A stretch of DNA of 64,000 nt from Timema cristinae (Eukaryota; Arthropoda; Insecta; Phasmatodea; Timematidae). The stretch covers positions 64,026,817 through 64,090,816 of the forward strand of contig JBCFYV010009882.1 of the NCBI GenBank assembly GCA_039000515.1, written 5' to 3'. The position numbers and the translations under genes were made by a program. Shown piece after piece: positions 20,530-30,560 of the stretch. Position 1 is the stretch's first letter. The number at the start of each line of letters is the position of its first letter. Below the pieces are notes generated by a model, which ran no database searches, had not been told where the DNA came from, and saw nothing but the letters and a program-made list of their open reading frames with translations.

Positions 20530-20910
20530 CTACTAGAAGAGCTAGGACCAGAATTAGTACAACTGCACTAAACTAGGGATAATAGAAATAGAAGCGCTAG
20601 GACCAGAATGAGTGCAGCTGAACTACACTATCTATAATAGTAAAATTAAAGTTAAATAGTTCTAAAGTAGTGAACTAAACTTAGGAGTTATGTGTGTTAG
20701 AAGTAAAGTACATTATAAATAAGTTTAAATTAAATATGTGAAGGTTTTAAATAGTAAATTAAAAATTAACAGATTTTCAACTTAGATACAAACCCTAAAA
20801 TAATAGTAGACCTAAAACTAAGAAGTGATAGGTTTAAAGTAGTGAACAAAGCTTAGGAGTTATATATGTTATAATTAGTTTTTAAATAAATTTAAATTAA
20901 ATATAACTTT
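20530..20910. repeat. Small direct repeats
   Basis: GCTAGGACCAGAAT with a similar flank recurs at 20541 and 20595. A separate unit, TAAAGTAGTGAAC-AA-CTTAGGAGTTAT, recurs at about 20660 and 20837. Confidence 0.6.
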
Positions 20911-20973
20911 AGAGCTGATGATTTAAATGAACACACCATTATTAATCATTCTGTAAGCTTACTGAGTCACACT

Positions 20974-20975
<2 letters not shown>

Positions 20976-21009
<34 letters not shown>

Positions 21010-21012
21010 CGC
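20976..21012. repeat. (GT)n(AT)n microsatellite
   Basis: TGTGTGTG followed by a long alternating AT run. Confidence 0.9.
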
Positions 21013-22145
21013 GCAAGTGAGATTTTAGCCCATAAATTATTGGTTCTATATATATTGATTTCAATAAAAAATAATTATTTTTAATTGAACTATAGCAGTA
21101 CAATGAAAATGTTTTTGTGTCTCATGTAATTTCGGAGATATAATCAAAATTGGAAATCTCTGCTGCTATGTTATTTTCATGGGGAAACGAGAGTTTTCAA
21201 TTTATTTGTAGTGTTAAACAGTACCTAGATACAAAATATATTAAAAACTGTTAGAGTGAATTTCGAAAAAAAAAAAAAAAATTCTTATCGTTACGCCCTT
21301 TAGTAAACTATCTTAATTTTGGGTTCAAAAATCTAATTCCAAAATCGCTTCGGGGAACCTTAATAAAACCCCAAATACAAAGTTTTATACCGATCGGTAT
21401 AGTGTTTTCAGTTATTGGCCGAGATCCAAATATAGTATAGAAAGGGGGTATTGCTAAAACCACATTTTGTCTTTTAGGGGGTCGTGTAGTTTCAATATTT
21501 TTCAAAATCTCAAGTTTAATTTTTTTTTATAATCCAAACAATAACTCTCAGATCAAATACTCAAAATTAAAATGTGTATTATTATAAGTAATAAAAGTGT
21601 AGGGATGGTTTAGAATTAGGATTTTAGAAATCAATATATATTAGTATACATGGATATCAATATACTATACAAATTGCTTAGTGCAAATAGTCGTTTTTAA
21701 GAAAGAAGCATACACCTACATATTCAAGTTTTTCTTTTAGGTAAAAAATACCATTATGAGGAAAGAATGGAACACCAATTCCTTTCTATTAAGTTTAACA
21801 TTTACTGATATATTATAAATGGTTCACAAATCGTAGTGTAGCTCTCAACAACCAAACGCCCATTTGCTTGCATTATGACGTCACTCCTTAGGGCTCATGT
21901 TATAGGTCAAAGGCGGCGCGGCGCCTCAAGTCTTCTCAGACGTTTGTCGAAGTGACGCCGTAACACTTTTGCCAGGCTCAATGTAGACAGTGCTACCATC
22001 CCCTATACCCCTCCTTTGGCAGCGATTATGAGTTCCACTTTTATTTTGGAGGATGAAGCTTAGCCATTCAGGTCAAGGCATTTAAAACTATCATTGTCCA
22101 ACTTTGTTAATGATCTGTTCAGGGGGTTGTTGAATGGTTATTAAG
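21013..22145. other. AT-rich DNA grading into possible LTR-element interior
   Basis: A poly-A run lies at 21269-21282. From about 21840 composition becomes more GC-rich and a perfect TGACGTCA lies at 21876-21883. This region is on the interior side of the primer-site array at 22150-22325, but no gag or pol motif is visible. Confidence 0.3.
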
Positions 22146-22149
22146 TTAT

Positions 22150-22325
22150 TGATTTAATCGGTCCGCACTGTGCGTCGATTGAAACAGTACGGATCGGCGA
22201 TGAGCACCGATTGAAATGATACCTTTTAATCAGCTGATAATTGCCCCGTGATCGAGTACTAATTAAAGCGGTATGTTATTTTGATGATATAACTGGTATT
22301 TATAGCCCCGTGATCTAGCACCAAT
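22150..22325 (-). repeat. Tandem primer-binding-site-like array (copy 2)
   Basis: On the minus strand the units are TTGGTGCTAGATCACGGGGC, TTAGTACTCGATCACGGGGC, TCGGTGCTCATCGCCGATCC and TCGACGCACAGTGCGGACCG. The linkers TATAAATACCAGTTATATCA and AATTATCAGCTGATTAAA match those at 53600-53700 almost base for base. The adjoining LTR would lie to the right (about 22326-22950); it differs from copies 1 and 3 and holds a SINE. Confidence 0.6.
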
Positions 22326-22377
22326 AATGTTGATAGGAAATTATGTGTGATGTTTTAACTGAATGGATAAGACCCTT

Positions 22378-22656
22378 TGGTGACCTGGTGGTCTAGGGGT
22401 AAGGTGTTGGACTTCTGAGCTGGGGTCCGGGGTTCAATCCTCGGTCCCGGCTCAGATTTATCTGATTACCAAACCCTTCCTTCCCCTCTGACAAGGCGTG
22501 TATTAATCACAACTTGTGAATTTGGGGAATGCCAGGCCTACACCGTGGTTCGGATTCCACGTTAAACTGTAGGTCCTCCGTTTCATCTCACAATCACCCT
22601 ACCATTACACAATAGCGTAAGTGCGTATAACCCGAACGGGTAGTAAGACGCGGTGC

Positions 22657-22708
<52 letters not shown>
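22378..22708 (+). mobile_element. SINE family B, full-length copy, long subtype
   Basis: Head GGTGACCTGGTGGTCTAGGG with B box GGGGTTCAATCC, body through CACCGTGGTTCGGATTCCAC, common tail GCGTATAACCCGAACGGG and a long (TAA)n. Flanking repeats GATAAGACCCTT (22366-22377) and GATAAGACCTTT (22709-22720) are a target duplication with one indel. It carries the extra GTGTATTAATCACAA segment also seen at 41361. It lies inside the presumed LTR of the adjoining retrotransposon. Confidence 0.9.
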
Positions 22709-22710
<2 letters not shown>

Positions 22711-22720
22711 TAAGACCTTT

Positions 22721-24360
22721 AATGCTGCACACGTTTTATTAAAGTTATTTATCTTCGGCACTGAAGATATAAATTTATATGATACAATTTAGTTGAATTA
22801 CAGATTTCAGTTAGTGGCACTGTGAATTATCGCTACTGCTATATTATGCTACCGTCACTGTTAATTTGTATTGGCACTCTCTAGATTTTACATCACCGGC
22901 ACTGTGTGTATTCATACGCACAAGCAGCTTATACATGACCTACCCCTTGCCCCTTGGACCACTCGTGACCAGTGTCAAAACCAACAAATCGAAAGAGTCC
23001 TGGTGACAGGTGTCATGAAGGCTAGCTTCCTATTGGGTAGAGGGAGCTAGGGTTACTTTCTTTTTTGGTAAATACTGCGGAGTTGACTTTTGAAAGAAAA
23101 AACAAGTTTTAAGTGTGCAATCGTTTGACGTTATTTCTGAAAAGCGCGTGATTTTCCATGGATGAAGTATTGAAAGGATATTTTACATACAATACTTTAA
23201 AGTAAAATGTACTTTATCCATGACTTTTTTAATATATGAGAGGGGTCCAAATCAGTATCGATACATGGTTCATATAACAAGGGCATAAAACATTGCCACT
23301 ACCGTAGCTAGAAGAAATATAACATTTAATATATATTTCAATTTTGTAAAAGACACAATTAATTTGAATCTCTTAGTCTGTTATGTAATTAAGGCCAATA
23401 GAGTTTATGATGTATTTTTTCCATTTATTTTTAAATAAAACTTTTATTTATTTGAGGTATTTAACATTAACTTTCTGAACCGACTTATTATAACAGCACA
23501 CGAGAAATTTTATATGAGCGAAAGGGCATACCAATTTTGCCGTAAAGGTATTTTTACATACTTTCCACGGTTATTTTACATACCATAGCCAACATGGAAC
23601 CGATGGCTTTACTTCTCCTCCGAAAGAAATTGCGCTACGGATTTTTATCGCTCAAGAAAAATCTGGTTACCCCAGTTATATTTGAACCCACGAACATCGT
23701 TCCTGAGGCAAGAATTTTACCCCAAGACCACCGAGGTAGATAACCGTTAATTTAATAATCTACCGTTTAATTTTTCTAATCTATTTAAAATTTTATCTCT
23801 TGGGTTAGTATGAATATATTTGTAAAATTATTGAGGTGAGATTAAAGTGAAAGCGAGCTTAAGTACGAATTTTTGCATTATTTAGAACAATACATTATTT
23901 CTTACAAAATAATTAAAATATGGTTTCAGTAGATACATTTAATCTAATTTTCTTTGCGAAGTAGTCACAAATGTTCTTGACGTGGCATTAAAACATGAAC
24001 TTTTTAAACTAATAGAAAAAGTATTATTTAAAATCCGCGATTCTTATATTAAATAATCTTTAACTTTTGAGATTGCCGTATGTATAGACATATATTAAGC
24101 TAAGATATACGATTGAAAATTCTGCGAAGCAGTTTTTTGGAGAAAATTATAGGTAACCTAAGCAAAGGATCTTAATTATTTTAAAAAAATGATTGAATGA
24201 ATCCACAATCTAAGACCAAAGGAGAATGCCGGAGAAAAAGGTAATACCAAAATAAATATAAATTATACCCAGAAAAGTTTTATTGACGAGATTGAGCATT
24301 CTCTTAAGAGGATAGAAAAGATGTTCTAAATTAAAATAAAGAAAATCAGAGAGAAATGGA
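22721..24360. other. LTR-like remainder and AT-rich DNA
   Basis: 22721-22960 contains repeated GGCACT words (22760, 22835, 22890) and probably continues the LTR interrupted by the SINE. A minus-strand tRNA-like fragment (CCTCGGTGGTCTTGGGGTAA and GTGGGTTCAAAT) lies at 23665-23745. Nothing else is recognised up to 24360. Confidence 0.35.
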
Positions 24361-25800
24361 GTAAATTAAATGTTATTCTTTAATGTCGCGTACCCTTTTT
24401 TGTTTGTTGCTGAGGTGAAAACATATATGAGCACCACAGCAAAGAATAAAAGTTCAAGGAACGAATGGCCCAGCACGTTAATTCATTGGAGTCAGGTGGA
24501 AAGTATTGAAGGAAGCTCAACGTTCAAGACCGGAAAGAACGACTTAGGATTTGACCCAACCAGCAACAACACATCAGAAGGAAGTCGATTTACCAATAAT
24601 GATCATAATGGTGGTAGGGGTGGCAGAGCACAACCATTAATGCGTGGGCAAATTTAGGGTATGGGCGTTCAGAGTAAACCACCTTGGCAATAAGAGTGGG
24701 GGCTGGGGGGGAGGGGGGACGGAGTATTGATTTAAGAAAGGACCACCCATAACAAATAGGATAAGAAAACGTTAGGGCTGTTCAAGCTCAAGTGCACCAT
24801 CTCTCAAAAAGGCATTTAATATTGGAGTGGAATGAAACCCTTTATCCAAAGGTAAGTGCATTAACGATGCCAAAATAGGGTAGCGACGTCACGCAGAGAT
24901 CCTGGAGGAACCGGAGGAATATAACACTGGACACAAGCAAGGAAAACGGAAACGCCAAGAAAAAATCATAAGAATGGGATTAAAATATAAATGGCGGGGT
25001 GCAAAGGAATCCAAGCGGACACCGTAGTTAAGTTAATGCAAGAAATAGACGCCAACAAGTCACAACTCGATGCAGTAGGTTTGGAGAATACTGATAAGAA
25101 ACGGTGGCCAGCTATGAAGGTGGCAACCAAATTGTGAATTGGGGGACTTGATGTTTAAAGGTTGATGCCAGGAAAGTAAGGACGCTAAGCCAGGAAACAC
25201 TGGCGAAAACCGACTCTGCTGGAGAGTTAAAAGCCATAAAATACCACAATCTCGTTCGACCAAGGAGGTGTTGATTAAAGGGGTTGGTAACATATGAGTA
25301 CAGAGTCGAAGAGAGCGACGCTGAGAGCAATTTCAGCATAGTGGACGCTGAAACCATGATTGTTGAGAAATGCCAAAGGATGTGCATCACTACTTCAAAG
25401 AAAAACAATGCCAGGAAAAATCACGCGTTTTATATCACAGAGGAAAGGAAATTATGCCTGGCGTCAGCAGCAGTCATTGGCAAGGGAAGGGATCCAGCCA
25501 AGACGCTGGAGAAGGAAAGGAGCAATGCTATGAAAGAAGATGAAAGAAGATGTCATACTCATCACATAGTAATGATCTGATATCATCCAGCGTAAGATGT
25601 AGTCCTTGGCAAAGGGAACCACCCAGTTGAAGGATGTAAGAAGGGACAGCGTGATGCAACGGGAGCATATGCTTGTTCCGTCTCAGAAGGAGGCAACCTT
25701 CACGCAGCGTTGGAGGTAGTACTTAATGAGGGAAAGAACACAGTCGGGGGACTGAAAATCATTCCAACGAAGTTGTGGACCACGAGTAAGTAATGGAAAC
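24361..25800 (+). other. GC-richer, coding-like stretch, unidentified
   Basis: Base composition becomes purine-rich and less AT-rich. Plus-strand frames at 24370-24657 (95 codons, ending in an N/G/R-rich segment) and 25284-25580 (98 codons, rich in E/K/R) look like parts of a decayed protein gene, perhaps a retroelement ORF1, but I recognise no domain. Minus-strand frames over the same bases are probably shadows. Confidence 0.3.
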
Positions 25801-26085
25801 CACCCGTATTCCAAAGATGTTACAAGAGTGGTACCCAATGAAAAAACTGATTAAAAAATAGATAATTTAAGGGATAGGTATAAGTGGAAGAATCCCATTA
25901 AAAGTGTTAATTGAGCCTCATTATATGTTCTAATACCCTTCTTTACATATTTAGTTTATAATAAGTATCTTTATGTGAATGTATAGTGTATTATTTTGTA
26001 ATGAAGATCTGTTTTGTTTGGTTGAGTGGAGTCTCAAGATTGAGGAACATTCACAATATATTTATAAATGTCACAAGACAACACA

Positions 26086-26375
26086 ATCCGATCCAACACC
26101 TTAGCTTAAGTCGATAGCATGTCTGTCTACTGATTTAAGGGTCCCAGGTTTGATTCCTGTCTGGACCGAAAATGTATTATTGCCGAATTTTGGGTTTACC
26201 CTTTCATAGAGATAAATCAATTGCTGGGGACAGTATGTCCCTTTCCTAGTCTTAAGATGGTTTATAAGGCATATGAAGATATGACGGCCTAGCAAGCTGG
26301 TAGTGGAAAACATATGGCTTGAACAAAAAACTCACCCGGACCATAGGCTAGATACAGTAATGGATGTAAAGTAAA
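26086..26375 (+). mobile_element. tRNA-derived SINE, family C, copy 2
   Basis: Head with CTTAGCTTAAGTCGATAGCA and B box CAGGTTTGATTCCTG; body words TGGGTTTAC, CTTAAG, GGTAGTGGAAAA, ATATGGC, CCCGGACCATA and ACAGTAATGGATGTAAA shared with 1806-2095. ACAAGACAACACA (26073-26085) and ACAAGACAAAACACA (26376-26390) form a target duplication with a 2-base difference. Confidence 0.78.
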
Positions 26376-26814
26376 ACAAGACAAAACACAGTTAGTAAGA
26401 TAGGATGGACTAAGTGATATGTCATAAGAAGTGGTATGAATTAATTATAAATATCAATAGTAATAATTTGGCACAGAAAAATTAGCATACTTGGTATCCG
26501 GGAGATCAAACTTAAATCAAGTAAATATAGTTGATTAAACTCTAATATTGAGAACTAGATAATTTCGTCTATGAAATTATATTGATTCTTAAGGAAGATA
26601 TACGCATAATATACATGGTTATTCCTGATTGTATACGATAAAGTACTGAAAAAGAAACAAAACGTCTTACAGCAACATATTGCCGGGTCCGCTTCGTTAT
26701 CGAGATATGTCAATATTTCGAGGTAATATCTTGAATGCATCATTTGGAATACAGGAGACATGGTACCTCAAACTCAGTTACTGGATGTAGTTGAAAGGGG
26801 CCAGTAAGATTGGG

Positions 26815-27211
26815 GACCAATACAAAAACGAGGAACTAGCCGAAATGATTCTGGTTTACGGTGAGGAATGCCAGAACTCCGCTGCTCATACGTATGCTGC
26901 ACGTATTCCTGTCTGACGACATCCAAATCCAGATACATTTAGGACATTGGACCGTAACACGAGGGAAACCAGTAGATTAGTACTTATGATGCTCAATGCA
27001 GTCAGGCCGCGGCGTCAAAGGACTAATGCAATAGAAGAGGAAGGTTTGCATTCCGTGTAATGCTCACCGGATTAAGTGCATGGTGATTAGCCACACATAA
27101 TCACCTGCCTGCACAAACGTTTGATTGGAGAACAGTACATGACCAATTACTGTACTATTTATATTTGCAACTTGTGCAGGAGTTGAATTCAGCTCTTGAT
27201 TTAGAGCACCG
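26815..27211 (+). pseudogene. DUF4817-type DDE transposase, N-terminal half (5' of nested insertion)
   Basis: The plus strand encodes YKNEELAEMILVYGEECQNS then AAHTYAARIPV, stop, RHPNPDTFRTLDRNTRETSR. This is the DUF4817 helix-turn-helix found at the N-terminus of a Tc1/mariner-like transposase family in arthropods. After a decayed linker it continues as THNHLPAQTFDWRTVHDQLL to NSALDLEHR, where the Transib-like element interrupts it at CACCG. The frame resumes at 30156. The N-terminal methionine is not clear. Confidence 0.7.
27207..27211 (+). repeat. Target-site duplication CACCG, left copy
   Basis: CACCG immediately precedes the terminal CACAGTGG; the second copy is at 30156-30160. A GC-rich 5-bp duplication is characteristic of Transib and matches RAG transposition in vitro. 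Confidence 0.85.
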
Positions 27212-27535
27212 CACAGTGGTCTAAAATCGCAAATTTCTGGCCAAAACTCCATAAATGTGTGATATGGGGTTTTATGGGTTGCTGATCACAAAAATCACTT
27301 TTAAAATGGGAGATTCATAATGGTCAACACAAAATGGCTGACTTAGACTTTGGAAAAAAGCAAAGATAACGATATTTCTTTTCCAAATTGAGAATTTAAG
27401 AGTTTTGGGGATCTCTGAGTACGAAATCTTTTTCAGGTCTACTCTTGGGATGTTTAATTAATAACAAAAACAAGTAGGTGTACGGAACTATAATTCATAC
27501 ATAATTTAATGACGCATAACCTAAAACATTTGATA

Positions 27536-29875
27536 CTATTCACTATCGGATGTATCATTGTTACATTCGCTGTCGCTTCCATCCTCGTCAGCTGTATTTT
27601 CACTAGAACTATCGGGAGTGGCTTCTGTGACTGAAGGTGAAACTAATAATTCAAGTGCTTTGGATAGTAATGATTTGAACTTTTTTGGAGGTGTCTTTCG
27701 CAAACTTGAAATCAGTGGATCCGAAGCTACCAAAAGCCTTTGAAAAACATCTTCCAATTTTTTTTGCCTGCTGCATTTGCGTGCAAAATCTTCGCGATAT
27801 CTTTGAATGAATTTGTTGCAAGATTCTTGCACTTCCTCCGACATTTGGCCAATCGGATGTAAAGCTGAATTGATAATGACATGATCGTGGATGAGGGTAT
27901 TATGAACATTTTTTGGCATGTAAAACCACGGGTAAAGATTCACAAAAAGTCTTGCCGTTACTAAGAAAACTTCTTAAATTTGTCCAAATTGACGTCAATA
28001 CCGCAAGAGATGACTTGCAAAACGATGTGAAATCTTTTTATCAATCCCAATCCCAATTGTAAAAGAAAACCTTTTTGGATGCGTTTTTTCCTTTTCTCGA
28101 GGATTTCTTTGTCATCTGCACCATGATTTTGCCATTTTTTTAGTTTCAAGTCGGTAAGATAAATGCAGGCAACACTCAAAGAATCTTATCCAGGTATGAA
28201 GCGATGAAATTCCAAATTGCAAATGCTCTTCAGATATTGGCCTTTCCAAAATTTTGTCTATTTCATAATAATTTTTTTGAAGTGCCTGGCAAAGATAAAA
28301 GCGAAGTATTGACGATACATTTGCAACAGAATTGGAAACTTTACCGTCTACCATTGTAAATAAGAGTTTTTAAGTGTCAGTGACTTCTTTACCATCCATA
28401 ACAAAGTGAAATGGAGAACGATTTTTTCTTGTTTTTTAAATTCCTCGACTTCTTTTCGAGTAACTTTGCCAGTTTCATGTATAAATTGGATTTTTATTGG
28501 GTGGCCAAATCGCGTTGACAATGGCCGTGGATTTTCTCAAAGAATAATTTTTTTAAATCGTTTCTTTGTCCCCTGCCGATGAGATTTCTAATGGAACAAG
28601 TGAAGTAAAAACTATAGTGGTGTCATCAGTATCACAATCTCCGTCATTGAATTTTTGTTTATAACTACTTTGCCCTGATGTCCCATCACCTCCCATTACA
28701 TATCAAAATCAAATTGCAACTTCAGTTTGAGTCAATAATATTCGATAAACAGTGTGGTCTAATAGTCCTTGAAGTGAGACTGAGGCTTTACTTTCAGTTA
28801 TTGTTAATGTCGAATCGTTAGGGTAAATTTTTTTTTGCTTTCAATGCGTTTCCATAATACGGATATAATTTGCAATTTTTTGCTTGGCTTATTAGTGAAA
28901 GTATCTGATACTGACTTTTTGATAGTCTACATTCAATAATTAATGATAGTGCCTCGTCATCAGGAAGTCATTGTTCTTGAACACATTTTAAATATTTTCT
29001 ATACCTAGTAGGTTTTGATGGACTGCCAAACGTGATGTCCTTTAAAACATGTGCTGCATTCTTTGCTCTCAAGCTCATCCTGGTTGCATATGCCAGTTCT
29101 TGGCTTCTCCCCTCCTTTAGAAGGTCCTCTCTTTTTCTGAGTTTTGTTCCTTCGCTCGCGTTGGAGACTGAAGGACGACCACCGTGGCCATGGCTGGTCA
29201 ATTCTTGGGAGGGAACCTGCACCTGCACCTACACCTACACCTGCACCTGTTCATCAGCTGAGATGACGAACTGTTTCAACCAATCCTCAATCTTTTTGAG
29301 GAATTTCCCTTCTGTGCGAGAAGATTCCTGCCACTTCATGTCGATTTTTTTCACATAAGTGCGTTAAGCCATTTTGTTTTTTTCTGTCAACTCAAGATTA
29401 CATTTTAATCTACGATTAATTTCTTTTTCAACAGTAGCATATATTACACCGATTTTATCTCTAAAATGACCTTCTAATAAGTGAAAATGATCCTTCCTCG
29501 TCATGCCACGTTTGTCCCTTGAGTCTGAAATACAAGTATAATGTAAAATTTGTCAATTCATTTTAAAATATAAATGCGGAGAATTCCTAATTATTTGAAA
29601 AACTTTTTTAAAAATCATACTAAAAATAGAAAAGCAGCTAGGAGCAAAAAATCCTTTATTTTTCACAACAATTAATGTCTAATAAACAAGCCCTAGCCAA
29701 CTTTATCGTGGAACACAGAGGACCATTTTTTTATCCATCCATAAATATTATATTTCAAGTCCAAATCATTATTATGCTTGTTATTGATTTTGATTAGTTA
29801 ATTAATATGCAATAAAAATATTTTTATTGCCGATGACGTATCTACATTCTACATACCTTCCTGTATCTTAGCCAT
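27536..29875 (-). pseudogene. RAG1/Transib-like transposase pseudogene
   Basis: Minus-strand reading in order: MTRKDHFHLLEGHFRDKIGV (29505), a stop, MKWQESSRTEGKFLKKIEDW, a hexanucleotide repeat with two stops, GGRPSVSNASEGTK, ELAYATRMSLRAKNAAHVLK, GGDGTSGQSSYKQKF (first Asp codon 28685-28687), MVDGKVSNSVANVSS (second Asp, 28346-28348), LQFGISSLHTWIRFFECCLH, KKRIQKGFLLQLGLGL, NLYPWFYMPKNVHNTLIHDH, IGQMSEEVQESCNKFIQRYR (Glu 27824-27826) and DVFQRLLVASDPLISSL. These correspond to RAG1 D600, D708 and E962 with its HxxxxH zinc histidines. The zinc-cysteine block usually RCYxCGA reads RFYLCQA. Frames break near 28630-28570 and 27960; a block seems deleted at about 28050. The tail (27536-27640) is acidic. 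Not functional as it stands. Confidence 0.82.
29525..29856 (-). other. Predicted intron of the RAG1/Transib-like transposase
   Basis: ATGGCTAAGATACAGGAAG at 29875-29857 (minus strand) is followed by the donor GTATGT. The acceptor TTGTATTTCAG ends at 29525 and the next codons read on in frame as (G)AC-TCA-AGG-GAC-AAA-CGT. The spliced start would read MAKIQEDSRDKRGMTRKD. Good donor and acceptor consensus plus frame continuity support a 332-base intron; it is untested. Confidence 0.5.
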
Positions 29876-30155
29876 GTTGCAGAATTAAAAACCAATTATT
29901 TTTCACTTTTGAATACAATTTCGCAGTTGACTGGTTTTCCAGTAGCTGTTGCGTGCACGATGCTACGCGCTCGACTGCTACATTTGAAGTGAGAGCTAAG
30001 GCAAGGTTTCGATACCTGTTTCGTTTAGTTCCCGGAATTCGATGGTCACGACGGGCCTCTAACAAAACGCGTTCTAAAAATAACATTTAAAACTTTTTTT
30101 TTTGGGGGGGGGGGGAGAGGGTTTTTGGCCATGTTTTAAATATTATACCAGAGTG

Positions 30156-30560
30156 CACCGTAGGACATTATGTGAATGGCTGGTGCACCACCACACCACA
30201 GATACACAATTCCTCAGCAGAGTTTTGGCAAAGGATTAAGTAAAATTTACCATAAATGACAGTGCCAATCACCACAATAAGCACAATTGGGCCGACACAA
30301 AAACAAATGCTGTCCTGGAGGTCCATTCTCAATATGATTTTTCCATAATCGTTTGGGCAGGAGTGAGGGATATTCTACTTAGACCGTGTTAAATGCCTGT
30401 ATGACTACGAGGTGAAAACCACTTACACTTTCTGTAAACCACATTCCCCCAACTACTGGAGGACGCCACTGAACATGTGGCTGCTTCAGAATTGAGCCCC
30501 TGCACATTATTACCGTGCAGTGAGATCTTAACTGCCTATGTTTTACGATCAAGCGAAATA
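30156..30560 (+). pseudogene. DUF4817-type DDE transposase, catalytic part (3' of nested insertion)
   Basis: The frame interrupted at 27211 continues as RTLCEWLVHHHTTDTQFLSR, VLAKD (first aspartate kept), stop, VKFTINDSANHHNKHNW, then YDFSIIVWAGV. Further on a shifted frame gives LNMWLLQN, stop, APAHYYRAVR, matching MWFQQDGAPAHY: the second catalytic aspartate is now asparagine and the following glycine a stop. The usual SPDLTPLD block is not found downstream, so the 3' end is missing. Confidence 0.68.

Larger units (their letters stand above)
27212..30155 (-). mobile_element. Transib/RAG1-like DNA transposon, complete ends, decayed
   Basis: The 2,944-bp element starts CACAGTGGTCTAAAATC on the left. 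The right end, reverse-complemented, starts CACTCTGGTATAATAT. Both reach the block TGGCCAAAA at 25-27 bases in, giving heptamer-like, spacer and A-rich nonamer-like parts as in V(D)J recombination signals: spacer 22 and 20 bases, then CCAAAACTC and CCAAAAACC. CACAGTG is exactly the consensus RSS heptamer. CACCG is duplicated at both ends. The interior encodes, on the minus strand, a transposase with RAG1-type catalytic blocks. A T11G13-type homopolymer lies at 30094-30116. Removing the element restores the reading frame of the host transposon, which independently confirms the borders. Confidence 0.88.

Noticed and set aside
29032..29358. 108-codon plus-strand frame
   Set aside because: Antisense to the RAG1-like transposase, whose minus-strand reading has the family motifs.
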